Assembly: GCA_018434325.1 (NCBI GenBank)
Contig: JAHDPO010000035.1
Location: forward strand, 19,934 to 83,933
DNA length: 64,000 nucleotides
Source: Clostridia bacterium
GTDB taxonomy: Bacteria; Bacillota; Peptococcia; DRI-13; UBA5745
Reading direction: 5' to 3'
Under the pieces are notes generated by a model. It made no database searches and was not told the DNA's origin. It saw only the letters and a list, made by a program, of their open reading frames with translations. Shown here in pieces: positions 16,507-24,147 of this stretch; the stretch's first letter is position 1, and the number at the start of each line of letters is the position of its first letter. Made by a program: the position numbers and the translations under genes.

Positions 16507-17370
16507 CTATTTTATTTCAGAAATAATACCACCTAAAGACTTTTTGTAGGCGGTTTCTGCCTTTTCAGTTTCATTCCTTGCAACAATGCCATCCAGGATC
16601 ATAACAATCCCATCTTTCAACACAGGGAAGTATTTAAGGCATTCTTCTTCAGATAGTTCATGAATCCCTGTACTCACTACACCGTAAATCTGTGGTTGAT
16701 CTGTCATCATATCAGGAAGGAATCCCTTCAGCAGCTTGATTTTTTCTTCTATCCCATTTCTAATTTGATTTTCATCCTTGGTCTTCCTATATTCAAATTC
16801 CTGTTCAGTCAGTTTACCAGCACTTTCAGCTTCTTTGAAGGCATCATAGACCAGCTTTTCAATGATCCTTCTTAGATAAACAAATGATCCAATTCCAACG
16901 TTTACTGAAAAAAGTCTGATCGCAGTGCTTAATTCAGGATAATAATCGCCAAGCAACTTTCTAAATTTCTTTATTTGTGGATTTTCAATATCCCTATAAG
17001 ATGGATATTGACCAACTTTGATTATCTTACTGCCCCTTTTAGTAAAGAAGTATTCCATCTTATGAGATTCATTCAAACTGCATTTAAAACAAAAATACCA
17101 GTGATCAAAGATTTCAATTGGATCATGCTTTAAATAGTTTGAACCGTTCAAACTACCTGTACTACTCAGGGCATTTATAATATTTTTAACTTCTATATCA
17201 CTGAAACCACTATCATAGATGAAAACCTTTTTATCACCACATTCAGGGCAGAACATTTCAAACCGATCTTTTCTATTGCATATATTTACGAGTTGTTGAG
17301 AACTGTTTTCAACATTAAATTCGTCAAATAAATTTGATGAAGTTATAAAATCTAGCAATTTGTTATCCAT
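16507..17370 (-). CDS. Zinc-ribbon protein with HEPN/DUF4145-like helical C-terminus
   Basis: 287 residues from ATG 17370, which has GGGGG eight bases upstream; the more distal ATG 17397 lacks one. Four cysteines form two pairs, MFCPECGDKKVF and WYFCFKCSLNE, a zinc ribbon. The C-terminal part contains NVGIGSFVYLRRIIEKLVYD and GFLPDMMTDQPQIYGVVSTG, similar to DUF4145/HEPN-type helical bundles found in RNA-cleaving defence proteins; the HEPN RxxxxH motif is not clear, so nuclease activity is uncertain. It is the first gene of the leftward cargo run and has its own promoter-like sequence (17418-17447) after a terminator. Confidence 0.5.
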   Translation of the reverse strand: MDNKLLDFITSSNLFDEFNVENSSQQLVNICNRKDRFEMFCPECGDKKVFIYDSGFSDIEVKNIINALSSTGSLNGSNYLKHDPIEIFDHWYFCFKCSLNESHKMEYFFTKRGSKIIKVGQYPSYRDIENPQIKKFRKLLGDYYPELSTAIRLFSVNVGIGSFVYLRRIIEKLVYDAFKEAESAGKLTEQEFEYRKTKDENQIRNGIEEKIKLLKGFLPDMMTDQPQIYGVVSTGIHELSEEECLKYFPVLKDGIVMILDGIVARNETEKAETAYKKSLGGIISEIK

Positions 17371-17417
17371 TGGAACACCCCCTTGTTTTTCATCCATTGA
17401 AATTACCTTTTCAATTC

Positions 17418-17447
17418 ACTATACCATATTTTACAAATTTCTTCCAA
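17418..17447 (-). promoter_or_regulatory. Candidate sigma-A promoter for the cargo operon
   Basis: On the minus strand TTGGAA (17447-17442), an 18-bp spacer, then TATAGT (17423-17418), 48 bp before the zinc-ribbon gene start. It stands between the tape-measure terminator and the first cargo gene. Confidence 0.5.
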
Positions 17448-17472
17448 TATTACATGAATCATTAAAAAATCG

Positions 17473-17495
17473 ACTTCATATAAATGCCATATAAC
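17473..17495 (-). promoter_or_regulatory. CATATAA 11-bp-period direct repeat, copy 3
   Basis: TCATATAA at 17476 and CCATATAA at 17487, units exactly 11 bp apart, preceded by GACT. It lies between the tape-measure terminator and the promoter at 17418-17447, the place expected for an operator or activator site of the cargo operon. Confidence 0.65.
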
Positions 17496-17498
17496 CAA

Positions 17499-17531
17499 TA
17501 AAAAAAGACCTTGGACTTATGATCCAAGGTC
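17499..17531 (-). terminator. Rho-independent terminator after the tape-measure gene
   Basis: Minus strand: GACCTTGG, nine-base loop, CCAAGGTC, then a run of seven Ts. It lies 18 bp after the stop codon of the tape-measure gene and separates the phage-like operon from the cargo genes. Confidence 0.85.
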
Positions 17532-17548
17532 AAAACATCCTTATTCTG

Positions 17549-19264
17549 TTAGTGAATACCTTCCGCAGCAGTTTCCAATGCTTCAGTTGTCTTCACTGCA
17601 ATGTAGTCAACTATTCCATCCAGGTCAAGTTCACTGTTCACATGATTTGTGATTCCACCAAAATCAACTTTGACTTCAGCAGTTGTGAATTTGTTGACCG
17701 CTTCTTTTTCAGCAACATCACGCATGTATGCAAGAATTTCATTGGACATGTCCATTTTGTTTGCCATCTTTGAAGTGTTCGCAGCAGTATTGTCAACCCC
17801 TGCTTTCAAACTATCCCAATCCATTCCACTGTTCTGTTGTTTTGCTTTCGCTGCTGCATCATTCTGTGCAGCAATGATTGCAGCCTGTCTTGACTGTTTC
17901 GCAGCTTCATTTTCCGCTGCTGCTTTCGCTGCAAAGCTGACCTGACCAATCAACCCAATGTTCACACCTGGGATTTTGTTCAGCAAATTGATGAAATCAT
18001 TAATCAATCCAATTGCACCATTTATCATGCTTTCCAGTGCAGTCAACACTGCAACTTTCACATTTCCTGTGACTGTTTGAATGGCATCCATTGCAATCAA
18101 CCATGCAACCCTGATTCCACCGACTGACTGCACCCATTTATAAATGAATCCAATCAGAATTCCAATTGCCATTGCAATCCACATAATTGGATTTTGAAGC
18201 ATAGCAATTGCCAATGCTCTGTTTGCTTCTTCTCCAAGCCAGGTCACCGCAGTGGAAATTCCCATTGCAACTGCAAATATTCCAACCGCTGACGCAAGTC
18301 CAACAAATATTGGTGCAAGTGTTGACCAATTATCATAAATCCACTGGGCACCATGACCGATCCCTTGAATCACAGGATCAAAAGCCTGAAGTAACATGTT
18401 TCCAACCACTGTTCCAACCTGTTCAAAGGTCATTGGCATTTTTGCAAACCTTGCATTGACTTCATCAGCAGCAGTAAACATTGCCCCCTTGATGACTGCA
18501 GCAGTGATTTCACCATTCTTTGATAGTTCCTTCATTGCACCCATTGGTTTTCCCATATAGTCTGCAATTGCCTGTGCAAGAAGTGGTGCATTCTCCATGA
18601 TTGACCTGAATTCATCCCCTTGCAGTTTTCCTGCTGCCATTGCTTGTGTCAACTGATACATTGCAGCAGTCTGTTCCTGGACAGAAGCACCACCAATGAC
18701 AAAGTTCTTGTTCATCAATTCAGTGAAACCAACCATTTCTTCATTGCTTTTGAAAGCCTTACCAGTCAAGATTCCAAGTTTTCCAACCACTTCAGCAGTT
18801 GACTGATAGGATGACCTTGACCTGTTTGCGGATGCCATAATCATGTTTTGAAGATCATCAGTTGACTGAAGACCATCATTGATTAAATCCAATCTTGCTT
18901 TAGCGGAAGTCATTGAATCGGAAAGCTGGATGATTTTATCAATACCGAATGCAACACCCATTGTGGTTGCAATCATTTTGATTTTCCCAAGTAGAATATC
19001 AGCACCATTGTTCTTCATGCTGTTATTCAACTTGTTCTGTGCTTCATTTGCCTGTTTAATCGATTGTTCTATTTGATCAAAGGCTATGTCTGCCTTGTTC
19101 AATTCCGTCCTTGCAGCTTGAATTGATGCTGTGTCCACTGCATGACTGGAAGCAGTCTGTAGTGATTCAAAGCTACTGATGACCATGTTCATTGCATTGT
19201 TTATTGATTTCAATGGTGATGTCATTCCATCATAGATTTGAATTGCTGATCTTATTGTTGCCAT
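17549..19264 (-). CDS. Phage tail tape-measure protein (isolated)
   Basis: 571 residues; AAAGGATG before ATG 19264. The tape-measure domain is clear: MATIRSAIQIYDGMTSPLKS, IKMIATTMGVAFGIDKIIQL, TELMNKNFVIGGASVQEQTA, QAMAAGKLQGDEFRSIMENA and LLAQAIADYMGK. Two to three hydrophobic stretches follow (FVGLASAVGIFAVAMGIS; IMWIAMAIGILIGFIYK). This protein sets siphovirus tail length and enters the host membrane. It is short for the family. No head, portal, terminase, tail tube, baseplate or lysis gene is visible in the same element, which is unusual. Upstream small genes may be tail chaperone-like or regulatory. It ends at a strong terminator. Confidence 0.88.
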   Translation of the reverse strand: MATIRSAIQIYDGMTSPLKSINNAMNMVISSFESLQTASSHAVDTASIQAARTELNKADIAFDQIEQSIKQANEAQNKLNNSMKNNGADILLGKIKMIATTMGVAFGIDKIIQLSDSMTSAKARLDLINDGLQSTDDLQNMIMASANRSRSSYQSTAEVVGKLGILTGKAFKSNEEMVGFTELMNKNFVIGGASVQEQTAAMYQLTQAMAAGKLQGDEFRSIMENAPLLAQAIADYMGKPMGAMKELSKNGEITAAVIKGAMFTAADEVNARFAKMPMTFEQVGTVVGNMLLQAFDPVIQGIGHGAQWIYDNWSTLAPIFVGLASAVGIFAVAMGISTAVTWLGEEANRALAIAMLQNPIMWIAMAIGILIGFIYKWVQSVGGIRVAWLIAMDAIQTVTGNVKVAVLTALESMINGAIGLINDFINLLNKIPGVNIGLIGQVSFAAKAAAENEAAKQSRQAAIIAAQNDAAAKAKQQNSGMDWDSLKAGVDNTAANTSKMANKMDMSNEILAYMRDVAEKEAVNKFTTAEVKVDFGGITNHVNSELDLDGIVDYIAVKTTEALETAAEGIH

Positions 19265-19271
19265 ATTTTTT

Positions 19272-19610
19272 TCACATCCTTTCTTTTATCCTTCTTTCTT
19301 TTTCAACCCGAAGCATTGAATAATAAAGGGCTTCATAATCTGTTTTGGTCTTAAACAACAGACTATTCATCAGTTCCTTATCCAGTTGCTTCTGATTCTT
19401 CTTCATCAGCTTTGGAAACATTCCTTTGAGGATCTCAAATCCAGGGTGATCCTTGTTAAGAATCATTAAACCGCCTGGTGCTATTCGCCCAAGTTCTTCA
19501 TGAAGTGGGATGCTTGGATCAGGTTTGATGCTGATTTCTTGAATATAGTCTAGATAGCTGAACCTGACCGCCCATAATTTTTCGTTTATGACTTCAATGT
19601 TCTTGTTCAC
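19272..19610 (-). CDS. Small phage-type protein upstream of tape measure (unknown)
   Basis: 112 residues from GTG 19610. No recognisable fold; basic, helical C-terminus (FPKLMKKNQKQLDKELMNSL, MLRVEKERRIKERM). The position directly before a tape-measure gene (7 bp gap) is where siphoviruses encode tail assembly chaperones (gpG/gpGT), often linked by frameshifting. I see no slippery heptamer that would support this, so the role is open. Confidence 0.45.
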   Translation of the reverse strand: MNKNIEVINEKLWAVRFSYLDYIQEISIKPDPSIPLHEELGRIAPGGLMILNKDHPGFEILKGMFPKLMKKNQKQLDKELMNSLLFKTKTDYEALYYSMLRVEKERRIKERM

Positions 19611-19635
19611 TCATTTCACCGCCCTTTCCTTCACT

Positions 19636-19968
19636 TTACATCAGGGAATTCAATCCGCTTGCATGAAGCTGATATACCTTTCTCTGCTTATATCCAATAA
19701 AGTCTGATATTTCATTGAAGGTTTTCCCGTTGATATATCGTTCAAAGAGAACCATCCGTTCCCTCTGATCTTCCAATCCATCAATTTTGGTGACTGAATC
19801 CTTTACACAATCAACATACATGAAAACCTTATCAACAGTATCATCTATCAACTTCTTTGTTTCATCAATGCTTGCTTCCTTCATGGACTTTTCTAATTCA
19901 AGCAATTGAATGTCAATGTACTCTTTCAGGTGCTTAACCTTTGATAGTTTTCGTTTTATTTCTTCCAT
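19636..19968 (-). CDS. Sigma-70 region-4-like phage regulator (DUF1492/RinA-ArpU type)
   Basis: 110 residues, GGGGG before ATG 19968. The N-terminus is a coiled coil (KVKHLKEYIDIQLLELEKSM), and the C-terminus reads LEDQRERMVLFERYINGKTF then NEISDFIGYKQRKVYQLHAS, the sigma region-4 helix-turn-helix as in DUF1492, ArpU and RinA-type late-gene activators. It probably switches on the genes that follow, including the tape-measure gene. It lies 13 bp after the sigma factor gene. Confidence 0.75.
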   Translation of the reverse strand: MEEIKRKLSKVKHLKEYIDIQLLELEKSMKEASIDETKKLIDDTVDKVFMYVDCVKDSVTKIDGLEDQRERMVLFERYINGKTFNEISDFIGYKQRKVYQLHASGLNSLM

Positions 19969-19981
19969 GTTGGTTCCCCCT

Positions 19982-20767
19982 TTACACGATTAGCTGAAGC
20001 AACTTTTGTTTCTTTGATCGAATATCTGCCTGACTGTAACGTTTATACCTTTCCTCAATGCCAATCTTTTTCATGACAGTCCTTTCAACACTACTTTCGA
20101 AACCATTTTTGAAGGACGTTAAACCTGTATTTCTCAAACCTTCAGAACAATAGTCAAAATCCTTTAAAAGTTCATAGGCTTGTCCTTTTCTTAGCTTTCT
20201 TAACGCATCACGTTCTAGGTTTCCAATGTATGATGCTGAACAACCAAATCCAATTGCAATCTCATTGAATGTCTTTTCTTGATAATAATGTGATTCCAGG
20301 ACTTCCTTCTGTTTTGGTGATACAAATGTCATTGCCCTATCTAAAACTTCATGAAGTGAATCATTATAGATAGAATGTTCAGCTTCCAAAAACTCATGTT
20401 CAGCAGTATCATCAGAAATGCTGTCTTGTATCATGACATCTTCTATCCCATTAATGGTGTCATTCAAGGAAACCATTTTCTGACCGCTTGCCCTGTTGAT
20501 TCCCATTGTTTTGTAAAACTCATTTCTGCAAGAGTTGAAAAGATATGTAGTAAAATTGAATTCACAATCTTCAGGGTACGCTTTAACCGCCTTTAAAAGT
20601 GCAAAGTATGCTGATTGAATAAGGTCATCTTCATCATAATGATTGCTTTGCCCTATCTTGCAATACTTCATTGCCCATAGTTTTATAAGACCGTATACCG
20701 ATAGCCATAGATTTTCAATTAATGATCCATTAGTTTTACAAGCAATTGCCAATTCATTTGCCGTCAC
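19982..20767 (-). CDS. Sigma-70 family RNA polymerase sigma factor (element-encoded)
   Basis: Read from GTG 20767, with GGGGGG seven bases upstream; the more distal ATG 20803 overlaps a hairpin and is unlikely. 261 residues. Region 2 is visible in NHYDEDDLIQSAYFALLKAV and FNFTTYLFNSCRNEFYKTM; region 4 in FVSPKQKEVLESHYYQEKTF and NEIAIGFGCSASYIGNLERD. This resembles sigma factors of phages and conjugative elements. It could direct the host polymerase to element promoters. Its targets may be the intergenic CATATAA repeat sites, but this is inference only. Confidence 0.82.
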   Translation of the reverse strand: MTANELAIACKTNGSLIENLWLSVYGLIKLWAMKYCKIGQSNHYDEDDLIQSAYFALLKAVKAYPEDCEFNFTTYLFNSCRNEFYKTMGINRASGQKMVSLNDTINGIEDVMIQDSISDDTAEHEFLEAEHSIYNDSLHEVLDRAMTFVSPKQKEVLESHYYQEKTFNEIAIGFGCSASYIGNLERDALRKLRKGQAYELLKDFDYCSEGLRNTGLTSFKNGFESSVERTVMKKIGIEERYKRYSQADIRSKKQKLLQLIV

Positions 20768-20792
20768 CTGAATTCCCCCCATATTGAAAATT

Positions 20793-20822
20793 AGAGGGAA
20801 CACAGTCTTCTATGTTCCCTCT
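20793..20822 (-). terminator. Hairpin before the sigma factor gene (weak terminator or attenuator)
   Basis: AGAGGGAACA at 20793-20802 pairs perfectly with TGTTCCCTCT at 20813-20822, 10-base loop. On the minus strand TAATTTTC follows, a poor T-run. It lies 26 bp upstream of the sigma GTG start, so it may limit sigma expression by attenuation. Confidence 0.55.
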
Positions 20823-20849
20823 TAATGATTGCATTTATGAACCTTCTTA

Positions 20850-21158
20850 CTATTTTCTAAACTGAAGAAGGTTTCCATTAAACCCAAGTTCAAAAGCTCT
20901 ATTCATCATTGCAATCCGATCAACCGTTGACAAAGATGTTCCCAAAGTGAGAGCCTTTTCTTTTAACTTGTAAATTTCATACTTGTCCGAATCCTGCTTC
21001 ACAAGATCAATGGCTTCCTGCTTGTCGGCAAGCTGTGGATTCATCTTCAGAAAATATTCTTCATTCTTTGGATCATCAGGGAACAGTTCTTTGAATGCAA
21101 GCACATATGACATTGCTTTCACTGTTTCATTTTCCATGTGGAAGTTCAGATCATTCAT
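20850..21158 (-). CDS. Small hypothetical protein of the element
   Basis: 102 residues, acidic helical; MSYVLAFKELFPDDPKNEEY, then LGTSLSTVDRIAMMNRAFEL. No family recognised. It lies between the coiled-coil gene (8 bp gap) and the sigma factor gene and appears part of the same leftward transcript. Confidence 0.5.
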   Translation of the reverse strand: MNDLNFHMENETVKAMSYVLAFKELFPDDPKNEEYFLKMNPQLADKQEAIDLVKQDSDKYEIYKLKEKALTLGTSLSTVDRIAMMNRAFELGFNGNLLQFRK

Positions 21159-21166
21159 GAACTGTG

Positions 21167-21514
21167 TCAGTTTGTCCCCTGGCAGACCATTTTAAGTTTG
21201 AATTCACTAACAAGTTGCTGTGATTCTCTGACCTGTTCATCAGTTGGCTTTGTTTCAGCAGCATAGTATTCCTGATAAGCCTTTTTTTCATTTTCCTTGA
21301 TATTTTCAATGATCTGCTTTTCGATTGTTTCAGCCATCAGATCATATTTTTCTTTTACAACTTCCGCTTCTGCCTGGATTTCCTGATCAGATTTTAATAT
21401 CTGAATCCTGCCGATTGTCTTGTAAACCTGTTTTTTCACCTTTTGGATTTGTGTCTGTTTTTCATCATTAAGCACCACCAATTTTTCAAGCTGGGTTTCC
21501 ACAAATGTTTTCAT
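21167..21514 (-). CDS. Coiled-coil hypothetical protein
   Basis: 115 residues, AAAGGATG before ATG 21514. Almost wholly charged heptad-type sequence (EKLVVLNDEKQTQIQKVKKQ; AEAEVVKEKYDLMAETIEKQ), with one terminal Cys. No family recognised. It belongs to the leftward middle operon of the element. Confidence 0.5.
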   Translation of the reverse strand: MKTFVETQLEKLVVLNDEKQTQIQKVKKQVYKTIGRIQILKSDQEIQAEAEVVKEKYDLMAETIEKQIIENIKENEKKAYQEYYAAETKPTDEQVRESQQLVSEFKLKMVCQGTN

Positions 21515-21629
21515 AATTTCTACATCCTTTCATCTTCCAAAATATTGTTTAATTGCTTTACCAGGTCTTTTATGCTTATTACAGTTTTTCAACTGTACAA
21601 GGTCAAACTTAAAGGTTGTTTTATTGCAT

Positions 21630-22172
21630 TCACCAGGGATATAAATATTTCTTTAAATCCATTAATGTGTGCAGCAGCATTGTTGGATGCTCACCTTTTA
21701 GCACCTTCTTAATGGTCTTTGTCGAATACGCTTTTTCATAAAGTATTGCTTGAAACCTCATGTTTTCAAGTGCTTGCAAGACCTTCAGCAACTTTTGATG
21801 CTTGCCTATCCTCAAATTTTGCTCTGTAGCAACCTGCATATAATCAAATGGATAGTTGAAGTTGATATTGTGCTTTTTAGCCAGGTTTTCCATCCTATAC
21901 TGAAGGTCAATATATCCACCCTTTGTGCTGTTCTGAATCGCCCTATATGCCTTTACCTTCCCACACTTCCGACACTTCAATTTTCCATCAACTATATAAA
22001 GCTTGGTGAATCTCTCACCACATGTTGGACACATCATAAAGCACTTTTCACCAAAGCCAGTCTTCTGTCTTGATATGAAAATTTCATGATCATGTCCTTC
22101 CAAGGTGAACTTCAATTTTTTTGTCTTTGGTTTTAGAATTTCCTTCAGTTGCTTTATATCTATTTCATACAT
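21630..22172 (-). CDS. Zinc-ribbon hypothetical protein
   Basis: 180 residues with AAAGGGAC before ATG 22172. Residues 44-75 contain CFMMCPTCGERFTKLY and KLKCRKCGKVKAYR, a four-cysteine zinc ribbon similar to those of replication and late-transcription proteins. The rest is helical and basic. It is the first gene after the candidate origin region and terminator, with a CATATAA direct repeat 240 bp upstream. Function not assigned; a DNA-binding role in replication or transcription is plausible. Confidence 0.55.
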   Translation of the reverse strand: MYEIDIKQLKEILKPKTKKLKFTLEGHDHEIFISRQKTGFGEKCFMMCPTCGERFTKLYIVDGKLKCRKCGKVKAYRAIQNSTKGGYIDLQYRMENLAKKHNINFNYPFDYMQVATEQNLRIGKHQKLLKVLQALENMRFQAILYEKAYSTKTIKKVLKGEHPTMLLHTLMDLKKYLYPW

Positions 22173-22201
22173 GACTTGTCCCTTTCAAAACCCTAAATAC
22201 T

Positions 22202-22297
22202 AAGCATTTTCAACTGTATTATCAATAACACCTTGTCCTTACCTTGTCCTTACCTTGGTAAAACCTTGGTATTTTTTCAACAAAGCATTTTCAACCT
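22202..22297. repeat. Short nested direct repeats in the leader of the zinc-ribbon gene
   Basis: GCATTTTCAAC followed by a TATCAA element occurs at 22204 and again at 22286. Between them CCTTGTCCTTA is repeated in tandem at 22231 and 22242 (11-bp period), followed by two CCTTGGTA units. The spacing looks designed, perhaps as binding sites. Confidence 0.6.
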
Positions 22298-22409
22298 GAA
22301 TATCAACGACTTCTTTTCCTCTTTTTAGGGCATGTAAAATCGGCAAATGATCATTCTTCCAGTCAATCAAAGATCATGTTTTCATTGGTGTTTATTCGGC
22401 TTTTATAGG

Positions 22410-22430
22410 TCATATAACGGTCATATAATC
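22410..22430 (-). promoter_or_regulatory. CATATAA 11-bp-period direct repeat, copy 4
   Basis: TCATATAA at 22410 and TCATATAA at 22421, exactly 11 bp apart, preceded by CTTTTATAGG. It lies just downstream of the leftward terminator at 22475-22532 and upstream of the zinc-ribbon gene, again at the head of a transcription unit. Confidence 0.65.
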
Positions 22431-22470
22431 ATTCAACTTCATTGTTTGAGTATTTGTTACTGTGCAATAG

Positions 22471-22532
22471 AAAAACACCAGGATCAAAGCAGTCTGAAAG
22501 GCGGAACAGACCGAATATCTTTGACCTGGTGT
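22471..22532 (-). terminator. Long hairpin terminator of the leftward early operon
   Basis: On the minus strand ACACCAGGTCAAAG (22532-22519) pairs with CTTTGATCCTGGTGT (22489-22475) with one bulge, followed by TTTTTC. A second stem, GTCTG/CAGAC, forms inside the loop. This gives a branched 58-base structure with terminator features, and could alternatively be a small structured RNA. Confidence 0.7.
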
Positions 22533-22679
22533 CTTTAACGTATTTTTTCATCTTAAGCTTAACATGAGATAAACATGAATTACAATGAAGTAAAATTTTT
22601 TAAACTACTAAGGAACTGAAAAATTCAAGACTAGTATTCCATGACCCCCTTAACCGTTGCAATTCCTATGTATTCAAGT

Positions 22680-22870
22680 TCTGTACAAGATGTGATCAAG
22701 ATGTGATCAAGATGATTTTGTCATCTTGATCACCCCTAAACCATTGATTTTACTAGGTTTCATGGTTCTCTGATCAAGATTGATCAAGATGACCCTCTAT
22801 TATTCTATATAATTTATTTTTATAGTATATTTTTTGTAAGTTATAACATTAGTATATTTTTATCTTAACT
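22680..22870. repeat. Iteron cluster next to AT-rich stretch: candidate replication origin
   Basis: ATGTGATCAAG occurs twice in tandem (22690, 22701). GTGATCAAGATGA (22703-22715) has an exact inverted copy at 22721-22733. TGATCAAGAT is repeated in tandem at 22771 and 22781. One more inverted copy (CATCTTGATCAC) lies in the 3' end of the next gene at 22957. Directly beside the cluster, 22795-22870 is nearly pure A/T. This is the layout of phage and satellite origins (iterons plus unwinding element). Operator function is the alternative. Confidence 0.6.
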
Positions 22871-22948
22871 ATAAAGAAGTTCAAACTAACTTGATCAACC
22901 CGATCATCTATGACAAATGATGATAAATGACATTAAATGAAAATATTT

Positions 22949-23506
22949 TTACATGTCATCTTGATCACCATCTTGAACAATTCCAAGCAGAAATTGAAGC
23001 ATCAATCTATAATCGTCTGATGTTAAGAGGTTAGCTTCCCACGCAGCACACATTTTGCAAAATTTAATCTTCTTTTCCACTGAACTGTGTTCCCATTTAT
23101 CAAAATCAATGTAATGATACTCCTTTAGATCTTTTTGCTCAGGTTCTTTCTTGTATACTCTTAACATCTTTTCTCCATCCCGTTTTGATGCAATACTAAA
23201 TCCAAAGTATTTGCATAGGTATTTTGCAAGGTTCTCTTTTTTTATATGTTGTTCGATCCCGAAGTCTATACAACCAGTTAGATAGAAATTGTATACTTCG
23301 GTATTGGTTCTACCATTAATCATGTCATTTTTCTGAAGGAAATCTATTATTGGAAGATTATCAAAAATCTCTTTTCTATCCATGATAATTCTTGATTGCT
23401 TACTATCTGAATAATCTTTTAAGTCATCCAGCATTTTCATAATCAGTTCCTTCGTCATTTCTTGTTTTCTTGCAATTACTTCTGATATTTGGGTGTCTTT
23501 CAGCAT
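22949..23506 (-). CDS. Hypothetical protein, possible replication initiator
   Basis: 185 residues with GGGGGG before ATG 23506. Middle section NTEVYNFYLTGCIDFGIEQH followed by KKENLAKYLCKYFGFSIASK resembles the winged-helix DNA-binding tail of phage primase-helicases (VYxxY...CxxxG...S...F...L), but no primase, helicase or Walker motif exists. Iteron-like copies stand at its 3' end and just beyond it, the place typical of an initiator's own binding sites. This is the basis for the tentative role; I do not recognise a family. Confidence 0.45.
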   Translation of the reverse strand: MLKDTQISEVIARKQEMTKELIMKMLDDLKDYSDSKQSRIIMDRKEIFDNLPIIDFLQKNDMINGRTNTEVYNFYLTGCIDFGIEQHIKKENLAKYLCKYFGFSIASKRDGEKMLRVYKKEPEQKDLKEYHYIDFDKWEHSSVEKKIKFCKMCAAWEANLLTSDDYRLMLQFLLGIVQDGDQDDM

Positions 23507-23508
23507 AT

Positions 23509-23745
23509 TTACTTCCCCCCATCAATCTTTTTCAGTAAGCCATTGAGTTGATCCCTGACAGCAGATGTCTGTTTTTGAATTGATCCCAGGAGCATCCACA
23601 GTTCTTCTTTCTTCTTTTCTTCCATTTCTTCTGAATTTTCTTCTTGCCAAATGTCTAATGCTATCCTTTCAGCCAGCCTCTGCAAAATATTGATTGAACA
23701 TAACTCTGAATCTTGTTTGTCAATGATCTCATATAAATTTTCCAT
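23509..23745 (-). CDS. Small acidic hypothetical protein
   Basis: About 78 residues from ATG 23745, for which AAAGG stands nine bases upstream (ATG 23754 is too close to it). Highly charged helical sequence (EENSEEMEEKKKEELWMLLG). No family recognised. The stop is two bases before the next start (23506), so the two are translationally coupled in the early leftward operon. Confidence 0.5.
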   Translation of the reverse strand: MENLYEIIDKQDSELCSINILQRLAERIALDIWQEENSEEMEEKKKEELWMLLGSIQKQTSAVRDQLNGLLKKIDGGK

Positions 23746-23820
23746 TTCCGTCATCCTTTCATTCCTTTAGTTTTCATTTTGATTTCGTTGCTTTCTCATT
23801 TTTCAAAGATGTTGCAGCAT

Positions 23821-24015
23821 CTATGAAACAAGGTCTTCAACCTTAACCCCTAATGCTTTGGCTATTCGCCCAACAGTCACAGGTCTTGGTTCTTGACTCC
23901 CCCTTTTGATCCTTGCAATTGTTGCCTGAGCAATTCCAGTGTTTTCTGCTAGTTCTTCAGAAGAAAGACAGGAGTTTGCCATTGCCAATTCAAGCTTCTT
24001 AGAATCAATTTTCAT
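23821..24015 (-). CDS. Cro/CI-type XRE repressor (leftward)
   Basis: 64 residues, almost only a helix-turn-helix: SSEELAENTGIAQATIARIK then RGSQEPRPVTVGRIAKALGV. GGGGG lies before ATG 24015. Size and position opposite a second XRE repressor suggest a Cro-like or antirepressor switch protein controlling the early operon it heads. Its start is next to a 14-bp perfect palindrome (24044-24082), the probable operator. Confidence 0.85.
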   Translation of the reverse strand: MKIDSKKLELAMANSCLSSEELAENTGIAQATIARIKRGSQEPRPVTVGRIAKALGVKVEDLVS

Positions 24016-24043
24016 AAATTTTTACCCCCTTTCTTGAAATCAT

Positions 24044-24082
24044 CAATTTAATTGATTGTTTAAATTTTAATCAATTAAATTG
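24044..24082. promoter_or_regulatory. Operator palindrome upstream of the Cro-like gene
   Basis: CAATTTAATTGATT (24044-24057) and its exact reverse complement AATCAATTAAATTG (24069-24082), separated by 11 bases; a related half-palindrome, ATTGATTTTAATTGAT, follows at 24121-24136. It overlaps the expected promoter of the leftward gene. Confidence 0.65.
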
Positions 24083-24147
24083 ATTTTGTCAACGCATTAA
24101 ATGACTTTTTTTAGTTATATATTGATTTTAATTGATGTTTATGATAA

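Noticed and set aside
19272..19610. Programmed frameshift between tail chaperone genes
   Set aside because: No slippery heptamer or overlapping frame of the usual type was found here.
22680..22800. CRISPR array
   Set aside because: Repeats are 10-13 bases, partly inverted and without unique spacers of regular length.
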